Positions 23,001-35,000 of a DNA stretch of 64,000 bases are shown piece by piece. Source of the DNA: Megamerina dolium (taxonomy: Eukaryota > Arthropoda > Insecta > Diptera > Megamerinidae). Below the pieces are notes generated by a model. It saw nothing but the letters and a program-made list of their open reading frames with translations, searched no databases and had not been told where the DNA came from. Both the position numbers and the translations under genes were made by a program. The stretch lies in NCBI GenBank assembly GCA_963854835.1, contig OY978525.1, forward strand, positions 26,373,253-26,437,252, written 5' to 3'. The number at the start of each line of letters is the position of its first letter. Position 1 is the stretch's first letter.

Positions 23001-26000
23001 TTCGGCAAACAAACTAACAAACCCCACTGCTTTCACATCCATTTTGTCCAGTTCGTTAAGAATGTTATCAATGGCTAGTAGCCACAATAGTGGTGAAAGA
23101 ACTCCCTTTTATGGTGTGCCTCCACTAGCACGCTTAGTTAGAGTTGTATTACCTAACACAGAATGTACTAGATGGACCAAAAAGTTTGGAATAATTCTAA
23201 GAGATGACTCTAGTATGTACTAATGTCTGCCTTTCAAAATTTCAGCTATTTTTGCTTCCTTTTTTAAAAGTTACAGCAGTGAGAAGCAACTAACTTCCGT
23301 GTTTTTATTTTTTTATTGGAAAAATCTTAGCACTGATATTTACGCAAGAAAATGATAACCGAGACCAAAGCTAAACTAGGTATGTATTATTCGGGCTCTG
23401 CACTGTCGATGAAAATGATTCTAAAGTGGTTTTCTGACTTTTGTTGTGGTCGTTCAAGTAGCGATGACGCTGAATGATCTGGAAGCCTAAAAGACGCCAG
23501 TATACCGGAAAACGCGGAAAAGTCTATGATATTAGGTTGAACGATCCCACCGTGAAAGTTAGGCAAGTAGCTGAGGCCGCAAAGATGTCGTATGACAGTG
23601 TATTCGATATCATGAATGACATTTGGGTATAAAGAAAATCCGCTTTCGGGAAATCCGCTCATTCATCGTTAGTTGCGCAAGCAAGACGCTCGAAATCAGG
23701 TTGGAAATAGTTTCTCAGCCACCGTATTCGCCAGACCTAGTCCCAGCGACTTCTACCTATTTCCAAATCTGAAAAGATGGCTCACCGGCTCTGCGATTTT
23801 ACTCAAATGTAGAGCTCATAGCTTATTCCAAACTTTTTGATCTCCCCCATCTTCTGTATGATCCTTAAATTGAGAATAGAGATTATCCATTCCATTATAT
23901 TGAATAGCTTCGTACTGACATTAATGAGGGCCACCCATGTTGATGTAAGATTTATATATACTGCTTGTTCCATTGGCCTAAGTAAAAACTATGTAAGACT
24001 ATTAGATCTGAAGTTCACAGCTGACTCGTGACCAAGTTTTGCTCCCTTTGGTATAAAGACTACTTTGTTCCCTCTACAACTGAGAGGGATATAAATGACT
24101 TAGGTACACCGGGTATTCAGCAGAATCAAAAAATAGATTTTAACTCCTAAACATTTTCGAGCAATGATTTTTTGGAGGTGTTTCAGTCAGAGTGGCAAAA
24201 GTGCTTCGACAATTGGTTCAAGCTTCATGGAGAATACTTTGAAAAACAATAAAACCCTTTTTGAAGATAACCAAATGCATTTCCATACTTTTTAAAAAAA
24301 TATAAAAGGCAACCCTCGTATCTACTTATTTATATTCTTTATGTTCCCGTTTAAATTTTAATGAATTTATCAACAAACAAATTGGTTACTTAACTACGAC
24401 TCCTCATAAGTGCCTTACCTTCTTAATAATAATAGTAAAAATATGAATAATAATACCATTTGTAGAGCACACATGTGAGAATTGGAAAATAGTAAATGAC
24501 ATGTGTACTTTGGTATGTACGATATGTATACATTAAAGACGCCTACTTAACACAACGATTAATACGAAAGAAATAACAAACATAATAATAGAAGCAAAAA
24601 ATTGAATTATATACCCAGACAGTAAGAACAACAGCATTAATAGCGTCATACTCGTGCACGAAAAAAAAAACAAATGTTGTATGCAAGTTAATGGGAAAAC
24701 CAAAAAATTTTCCATAAATAATCGAAAATCGAAATAACTACCCTCATCCCCTGTTTCGTCATAACAACAAGTAATATATGTATGAGTGTATTAATGTATT
24801 TGTATAGATACGAGGGTGGTCCCAGAACTACCCGACCTAACAAAAAAAAAACAAATTTGGGAAAATGTGTCTTTATTCCTCAACATAATCATTTCCCAGC
24901 GATATTCTATAGCTTCAACACCCTGTTATAGTATGAACTGTCTACCTCATTAAAATATCCATCTACAGCAGACTCCCCCTCTTCATTGTTTACAAATCTT
25001 CTACCACCAAGCCATTTTTTCACATTTGGAAATAGAAAATAATCCGAAGGAGCTAAATCTGGCGAATAAGGTGCGTGCTGAAGCAATTCGAGCTTTAACT
25101 CATTGACGTTGGCCATAGTAATAGCGGATGTGTGAACTGGTGCATTGTCTTGTCTTTTGGAGATAATCAATAAAAAATATCACACGTGCATCCCCAAAAA
25201 CAGACGCCATTACCTTGCCTGCAGATGGAACTCCCGATTCTCCCGATTCTCCCCTTTCAGTCCACTGTTTTTTGACTGCTCCTTTGTCTCAGGTGTGAAG
25301 TGATGGACCCATGTCTCATCCATGGTTACGAATCGACGCAAAAACTCGGCTTTATTACTGTGAAACATCGCCAAACACTCTATAGATAGATCTTCACGAC
25401 GTTGTTTTTGTTCTATTGTGAGGAAACGCGGCACCCATCTTGCACGCAGCTTTTTCATCTCCAATTTTTCGGTCAATATACGATGTATAGCAATTTTTGA
25501 AATGTCTGTAACTGCAACTAGCTCACGCATCTTCAGCCGACGATCATCCAATACCATTTTGTGGATTCTCTTAACCGGTTCTGGCGTGGCCACCTTAATT
25601 GCTCGACCACTACGGTGTTCGTCTTGACAGCTCGTACGTTTACACTCTGCCACCCAATATTTTATGGTCGTAAACGAAGGAGCAGACTCCCCCAGAGTAG
25701 AATCTAGTTCGACTTTAATATTCGTTGGACTGAGACCTTTCAAATGAAAGTATTGAATAACATAACGGTGACCAATTTTTTCCATGTTTACAAATTCACT
25801 GAGATCGCTAACTTTCGATGGCTCCAAGAAAATACTAAACAACGTGACGCCTTGAAACTTAAAACATATGTTTTATAGGGTTGCCACTTTTCACCAAAAT
25901 AATTTTTTTCAAACTACTGCCGCCATCTATACGTCAGGTCGGGTAGTTCTGATACCGCCGTCGTATATGCATAAGAGTATATATATAAATTATAAATTCA

Positions 26001-29000
26001 ATATAATAAAATGCAATAAATTGGAAAATGATGATGAATATCATGTGTTTCCTTATTTTAGCATATAAAATGCTTGCTCATATATATAAATTTCCCGTAT
26101 ATATATAATTATTAAAATTATTACGAACAAATTTTGGGAAAGAAAAAATAATATCATCGTATCTTTTTAGAGGCGATGTAATGAGATTATTTTCCGGTTT
26201 TCAGCTGTTTTAAGGTTCAACTTGTAGTGGAGTTTCCTCTAAGAGTAGAGTTTGGTATAAGTATGTTCAAGAATAATATTGGAAAGCAAAAAATTAATAG
26301 GGGTTGCTGATACAGTGAAACTCTGTAGGCCCGCTCTGAGAGCAATGGGAGTCAATTATATATAGAAAACGTTAATTTTAAAGAGAAGCCCCCTAAAGGG
26401 AATTATGTGATAAATACAATCCGAAATAATTTTGTGGGGGCAAATTAATAGGGGTGTGTCAAACATTTGACTCTGGCTTTGATTAATGACTTTAATTTCG
26501 ATTTTCGTTTAAGACCCGAGACATTTCTGTACTTTCACATAATTACTTATAACTTGGCTATTTATTCATAGATTTTCAACATCGATATCTCATTTTCTTT
26601 GTAAAAGATCGAGCTCTACGCAAAATTTATAAATACATCTTTATTTTTACGAATTTTTTAATTTTATCTCGAAAACCGGACTACAGTTATTTTCGATTTT
26701 CCAATTTATGGGCCACAAGTCCATTAAAAAAAACTGTATTAGTAGATATTTATAGGCGTCGACTAGTGCTATTTTTATTGTTTCATTTATATAATTTACA
26801 ATCAAATATTTACAATAAAACAAAATAAACATTTAAAAGAAATAATTATGAATGTGTATAAGATAATATTGATTAGATCTGCTTATGCATATTGATGACG
26901 ATAGATAATCGTGTATTAAATTAACATTTTAAAAAAGAAAAACATAATTAGAGTAGTGTGAAACAGATATTATGGACAGTCAAGCTTTATGATTCATTTT
27001 GTATTAAATTTATATATTTTTATTTAATCGAAGAAAGCATACATTTTCTTACCATCTGTATCATTATGGTGAATAAGAAAAATTTTTTTTTTTGATCTCC
27101 AAATAGAAGAAATTAATTATTTGAAAAAAAAAATTTCTTTTATTTTTCTGAAACTTTGGAGATCATAATTTTGCACCAAAATTGTACTCCATATAAAATT
27201 TTAAGATATTCCGTTCATAAATAAATGGTTCATTTTCTTAAAAAAAAAAGAACAATATTGTATAAAAAGTAAAATTATCATTTAATGTTTAATTTTAAGA
27301 CTTTGGGCATACTATTTTTTCTCCAAATTAGTTCTTTACATAAAATTTCTAGTCATTCAGTACATAAACATGCTTAGTTCCCATACAAAATTTGATATTT
27401 ACTTAACAAAAAGCAACAAATTTGTGTGGAAACCAATTCTAAAAATATGGATAACATATTTTTTCACTAAAATAGAACTATGCACAAATTTAAAGTCAAT
27501 TCGTTCATGTATATGCATAGTCCCCATACAAAATGTTAACAAAAATCAATAATTCTGTATAGAATGCAGCATTATTATTCAATGCATAATTCTAAAACTT
27601 TGTTGATCTTATTTTCTTATCGAAATAGACACCTAGTCTGATTTTGAAGTCCAACCATTCATAAATAAACATAGTTCCCATACAAAATGTTCATTTTCTT
27701 AAACTAAAGTCAACAATTTCATATAGAAGGCAGCATCATTTTGCAATTTGTTGTTTTGAAGGTTGGAGAATCTTATATTTTTTCACCAATGTAGTACTCT
27801 CTATATATTTTGCAGTAATTCCGTTCATAAATACGCATAGTTTACGATCCCATGGAAAATTTTCACATGTTTAAAGAAAAGCAATTTTTAATAAAACTTT
27901 GAATATCGTATTTTTTCACCAAAATACTATACCTCATAAAGTTTGCAGTAATTTCGTTCATAAATAATCATGGTCATCATACAAAATGTTAATTTTTTTA
28001 AAGAAATAATAAAAATGGTTATATTTTTTCCTTTATTGGGTCCAACATTTAACTCGAAATTTGACAGCAAATCAATATTATGATGGAAAATATTTAACTA
28101 AAATTAAGTCAAGCAACTGCAGCTAGTTTAATATAATTTCGTCCTGTTTTGTTAACGATTTTCAACGAAATACCTCTGGAAAAGTTCTGGGAACAACTAC
28201 TGCAGGAAATTCGTAAAGTCACATGAATTTTTCCATTCGAAATTCACCATTATGCTCTATTTCCAATTTAATCTTAAAACATGCAATATAAGAGGGTCTA
28301 CGTCCCGGAAGCACTCGACTACGTTGTCAACCAAGGTTCATTCAACTCTTCAGAATACGGAAATACTTTGTACGGGAACAAAACAACAAAACAGCGGCTC
28401 TTATTATACGTATGTCTCCACCATAAGTCAAATTTAATCGTAAAAGGCTTGAAGTGAGCCTTAGTCTCGGTTTTTCGGAGCATCTATATTTTTATATTAT
28501 TATTATTATTATTTACTATAAAAGTATTTTAAAGAGAACTGGTTTGATTCACATTTAGATGCAGCGGTGTACATCTTTCAAGTCAAAAGAATATCAACAG
28601 CCAGTTTATTGTCTACTTTTTTCTATCAACGGTGCAACGGCAAGCCTATATTTTCATATACAGTGGCTCACAGCTTATTTCGTACAGTGTATATATTTTT
28701 ATGTAAATGGCTGTAACATCGAAACTAAAAAACTTATCGATAAGTTTTGAATGTAGATGTCTGTGTATGTGTTTAGTAAACCTAATAATAAAACGGGGAA
28801 CCCCAAAAATTGTTCTTTTTGTCATGCAAGAGAGAAAAACTATTGATCAGCTGATTTTCAGCTCACATCTTATTTCGTACACAAACTTCAATGTAAGTAA
28901 GTTTCATTCTGCCGCGCAGTTACAAAGTTTTTTTGAATTGTATGAGTTTTTGGACCTTTTTAACTATTATAACAATTTTTATTATTATTATTTTAAATAG

Positions 29001-32000
29001 TTAAAGTGCTGTAAATTAAAGATTTAGCGTTATGGGTCGTCGTACAACGATGGAACAGCGTAAACTGGTAATTAACCATTTTAGGAAAGGTCAGAGTGTG
29101 CGAAAAATTGCTGAAATGACAAATTTAAGTGCCTCAACTGTCCAATACATCATTCAACGCTTCGTTCGCGAAAATCGGTTGGAGAACAAGGGCAGAGAAG
29201 CACCTAATAAGATTTTCAACGCTTCAGACGAGCGTTATATTGTACGAAAAATTAAGAAAAATCCAAAGTTATCCACTCCGAAGTTGGCTGCAGAGGTTCA
29301 GCGTGAAATAGGAAAATCATCCAGTGCTGAAACTGTCCGACGTGTGCTGCGCAATCATGACTTGAACGGTCGAGTAGCCCGAAAGAAACCATTCATTTCG
29401 AAAATGAATATACAACGCCGACTTGACTTCGCCAAAGAGCATATTATTAATACTCCTGCGTTCTGGAATACCGTTATTTTCGCGGATGAGTCTAAGTTTA
29501 ATATTTTTGGCTCGGACGGAATGTCATATGATTGGCGTAAAGCGAATACCGAGCTAAACAAGGAGAACCTTAAGCCCACAGTGAAGCATGGTGGCGGTAG
29601 CGTGATGGTTTGGGCCTGTATGTCAGCAGCCGGAGTAGGTGAATTGGTTTTTATTGAGGAAACAATGGACAAAATGAAGTACCTCGAGATTCTGAAAAAC
29701 AATTTACTTCAAAGTGCAGACAAACTGGGTTTGCGGGAAGAATTTCGGTACTACCAAGATAATGACCCAAAACATAAATCTGGGATTGTGCAATCTTGGC
29801 TTATTTGGAACTGCCCACACTTGATGTCTCCACCACCACAGTCACCTGACATGAATGTGATTGAAAATCTTTGGTCTATTTTGGACAATAAAATAAGAAC
29901 ACACAAGATTTCTAATAAGCAAGACCTAAAGAAGGTACTGATGGAAGAATGGAAAAAAATCACACCAGACATCACTCCAAAATTGGTGGATTCAATGCCA
30001 AATAGACTCCAGGCTGTCATTAACGCTAAGGGATGTCAACTAAATATTAAAATCAACTTACTTTGTTTTTAGTTTGAACTTAAAGAGACTGTACGAAATA
30101 AGCTGTGACATGAATTTTCCTATTTTTTTCTTATTTTATTTTTTTATAGTGTCAAACACTAAAATTTTGAAAAAGTAAATTTTGGAAAATAAAAAACAAA
30201 CCTTCCTTTCTAAAATGGCATTTATATTTTGTTCAAATTTTTGCTATATTAGGAATTACGACTGCAGCAATTTTTAAACTGTCACTGTACGAAATAAGCT
30301 GGGAGCCACTGTATGTATGTACCCACCTACATATAAATCCTACATATAATTAGGTGTAAGCTGCAGCTATTCATATACAATAGGTTTAGTAACTATGTAG
30401 TATAATGTTCAGCTTTATATATTTGCATGGATGTTATATAAAAATTAACATTTTGATACGATTGTTCAATGATTGTTCTCACTCTCCCTCTCACTATCTC
30501 TTGTTTCCGTTTCATTTTGTATATTTTTTAGTCAATTAACGATACCACTCAGTAATTCCATGTCATATACATTATGCCTCTCCTCATCACGATCTCATAT
30601 CTATGAGTATAATAGTTGAAATTGAATTTCACAAATGTGTATACTAGTAAAGGGTGTTTTTTTATCGTCAACTCTTTGATATAAAATAAATTGAGTCGAA
30701 AGTGATATGTTTACGCCTAGAAGGCATACCTTTCAAGATGGGTACTATCAAGCGAAGCTGTTCAATACCTGAGAAGGTAATTGTAAATCAATAATGGAGT
30801 GACTCACGTCTCATTCACGTTCATTTCTTCACTGAGAATTAAAAAAAAAACACCCTTTGTATATAATGTAGCTTGAACTTTTTCAGCATGTGCAACTATT
30901 CAAAGCGAACAAATAGGTGGAAAGGTAAAAACCATTAAAAAATATGAAAAATAAATGAAATCGAAAAAGCAATAAACAATATTTTTTTGTAAAGCAATGT
31001 CTGCATATTTTCACACACAATTTGTAATCCAAGAGAAATCAATTACAAGTTGCAACAAACATAGTTCGATAACCTGAAATGACTTATGTATTTGGTTTGG
31101 TACCAATATGTAACTAAATTCGTAGCAAGCGCAGCGATTCTCAACTTTAAATGTGTTTAGAGTCAATTTTCGTTGTATATATTTATATTTAGTAAGCAAA
31201 TGTTTGTGTGATCGAAAAAAAATATAATGAAAACTCAATTGAATCTGCCTTGACCTCAAAAAAGTTTATTGAACACATGTTTCATGTGGTGGCCTGATGA
31301 TATATACACTTGAAGTAATAAAACTGAAATATTATTTACATATTTTATGCATTTCAATATCGCATTTGTTCACCTTATACTTGCCATTTTCGTTGACACG
31401 CAATAGTAACTGATGAAATCTGATTAATCAAAATTCTAATTTTGATTAATCCAAATACAAATTATTCGATTAATGAAAATTGTAATTAATCAAAATTCTG
31501 ACAAAGGCACTCTTATATTCGTAGTTTACAAAAGTTTTGTTTGAAAAAAAAATACTTGTAAGTATTTTCCTTCAGTAATTTGATTTTAATTCATCAAAAT
31601 TCTGAATAATCAAATAATTTCAATTTTTGATGAACTAAAATCATAATTATTCGAATTATTTCCATCTCTGATTAATCAAAATCATGATTATTCGAATAAT
31701 TTGAATTTTGATTAATAAAAATTTCGATTAATATCGATTAATCAAACAAATAATTAATCTCAATTTTAATTAATCAGCTTGTTCGACTAAGCCGTCTCCT
31801 GGGAAAAACTATTTGTCTCCATAGTCTCCTTGTAGGTCTGTAGAACTTCTCTCATCGATACTTCCATCTCTTTATTCCGTCAAAATAGAGCCTGAGGTAT
31901 ATCTTGGTGAAACAAAAAAAAACTGTTAGCAAATGTAGCCGTTTTCGGCCATTTCTGCCTTCAGTTTATGAAGTACTGAAGCACCTGTAGGTGAAGTTAA

Positions 32001-35000
32001 GTTATTGTGACTGTCTTAACAAACTTAGGACAAGCAAGGCTCATTGTGATGTCGCTGGTGAACTACCCCATTTACGTTGAAAGCTATCCCCAGTTACAGG
32101 TGAAACGTAGACAGCGATCCATCTCTGTGATGTCGAGCGTAGAGCAGTCATACTGCGGCGAGTAAGTGTCGTACTCTCCCACAAGAGGTGCGTTTTGGAC
32201 TCCGGTTCCACTTGTCGGTGCTGCGGCAGTAGTCGGATGCTGTCACACCTAGCCTAATTGCATGCCTCCCTATCAAGCAATACTTCGTAAATATTCCTAC
32301 CAGCACACTAACCGATTATCTGTTAAACGCTGGTAGATATTTTTAACGTTTTATATCCAGTACTGGCCAGATAGTTCCTGTAATGTTTATTATTTTTAAT
32401 AAAAATTATCCATCATTGCATAACACCACGAATCGAAATAAGTTCTGATTTGTTATACCTAAATTACTTTGGAGATTATCGTTCGAATATACCCAACGCA
32501 AGGAAATATTTATCATGGCTAGTTTGGGTTATTCAAGCAGCTTGCATATATAAGCTGCACTCAGATGCCCATTCGTCCATTGTGAACCCTTTTGATTGTT
32601 TTAATTACTAGTGATAAACCAGCCTGAAGCATTAAAGTAAATCGCACCAATGTATTTGCTTCGTCTTCTCTGAAGGGCGAGAAGTCGTCTCATACCTATA
32701 TCTTGATTAAACATATGACAAGCATGTTCTTTGAACTAATTCGCAGCGACTTTCGCTTTATGGTAATTTCATATTTACAAATAGACATGTTAAAAAATGA
32801 ATTGAGTGGTTCTGTTATTGTTGATGTCAGTTAGGAGCTCAAGAAAAGCGGGAGCTTCCAAAGGGTGTGTCCACAATTCGGAGGGATCCAGTCTGGTGGC
32901 TCTCCTGGGACAGGCGAACAATTGTTGAGTTTTGTGCAGGCTTTGCTGTCAGAGAGAGGGTATCGGTCTTGGATGGTATCGGCCAGTCAGTGCTTGTTGC
33001 AGTTCAGAGAGACGCTCTACCTCGATTTCGAGCCACCACAAGGTGTAATGAGCATTGGTGTAATGAGTTTAGTGCCGTGTTGTGCGTATTTTCGCTTAAG
33101 TCATCGAGCAGGTGAATCACATGCTCATCAAACGAACACAGGCTACTATGGATGTTACATAGATTATACGTGTATATGAAATTATTTGAACGATGTTATT
33201 GGCAGTGTTTACAGCTTTTGGGCCGAACAGCCCATGCATTGTCTCCCAAGCTGGTACCGACACGTTTAATCTCAACTATTCAAAATTTTACATACAATCG
33301 TATTGCCTCTCCACAATAACAAATATTTATTCGAAAGTTTAAATCACAAAAACACTCATATCGACCCACTCACACAATCGTTAGACAATACTTCGCGCCG
33401 AGCACCGCCGATCTTTTTCTTAAGCACTTTAAACTCAAAGCCGTGGTATATTCGGGTTTTCAGTTAAAAAACAAGGCAAGTGGAACAAATAAATGTTTTT
33501 ATTGTCCAAAATAATTATCTAAATAAAATGTTTTTTTAATCATTTATTAATAATAAAATTATAGCATTTTTACTATTTATTTATACAAACTTTGTAAATA
33601 ATTTGTCATTCGCTCTTAATTTCTCAAGAAATAGACTTATTACCTACCAATATTTTTTTAATAAAGCTTTTAATATAATAAAACCTTCAAAAAAACCGCC
33701 TTCAGACTTCTACTGACTTCTAAATATCTGGCAATAGCAACTCTGAGAAAACTTGGTTAATTATTTGTTAAAAAATCGTGCAATAGCAGATGTCAAACAA
33801 CAAAGTTGTTCTAGTGCTTAAACCACTGCGGAATATACAATACACACGATGCATGCCTAATATACTATATTCAATTATACTTTGAAATGTATGCAATTAA
33901 TTTTAAAATAAATGTTGTCAGTTGTTCGTTTTCCTCTTTGAATTATATCAATGCTTATTTATTGGTAAATAAAAATAAATACAAAACCCAAAAGCAACAA
34001 CAAAAGACAAACCTTCAAAATTGAATGTTGTTTTTAAAAAAATAAAAACACACACGCATACACACACTGCACACAAACACGCATACTTAAAAATTAGGCA
34101 AATAGTCTAAATAATAGACTTGCATGTACACATAATCTAAAGACCCTGTAGCATACATCTTCAGCAAATACTAAATAGTTACCTACCTACCGTTTTCTGA
34201 ATACAAATTATTTTCTTTACAATTCTTGCCAATGAATATCGGAAAAAGATAACACTTATTTTTCTATGCATGTTGATATATGTGTATTATATTTATTTAG
34301 TAAAAAACAATGCCCATGACTTGACTTTCGCTTTTGTACAACCACATACACTTATGCATATACACATATAGCAGGTACCTATTACATTATATTTTAACAG
34401 CGACCAAGAGATAACAGAATTATTATCGGTATATACATAGTAATGTAATATGTACTATAAATAAATCATAAAACTCTCAGATCAACAAACAGATGATAGT
34501 TGTATAGATATACAAATAAATGAAAGGAAGACAATGTGAATAAGTGTAAAGAATGTCATTTTTTAAAGAAATCATATTGATTTTTAGCCACAATAACACT
34601 ACAAATAATTAATTTTATAGTTTTGAAACCAAAAACCAAGAAGAAAAAAATTTCAGACCATCTGTTCGCATGGCAGCATATAACTTTCACAATTAGCCAG
34701 TATACATACTACAATAACAATGCACCTGGCAACCAAATACTAATTATTATTATTCTAAATGGAAACTATTTACTGCTATATAGCAGGTAGGCAATACTTT
34801 GTAAAGGGTATTTAGCATTTTCAATGAATAGACTTTCCTTTGCCATTAACATTTGTAGGTTATACTAAAGGTGACCAGCCCTTGATGGTTTAAATGATGA
34901 ACACAAATGTTAAGAAGAATATAGTGTGTTGAACAGCGATCGGTGGCGATTTGTTAGGTCGCATTCATCATCATTGTTTAGAAGAGTAGCTTAACTTTTT

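Noticed and set aside
33430..33840. Possible inverted pair around GGTATATTCGG and CCGCAGTGG words
   Set aside because: The match is short and interrupted, with no convincing ends or target duplication.
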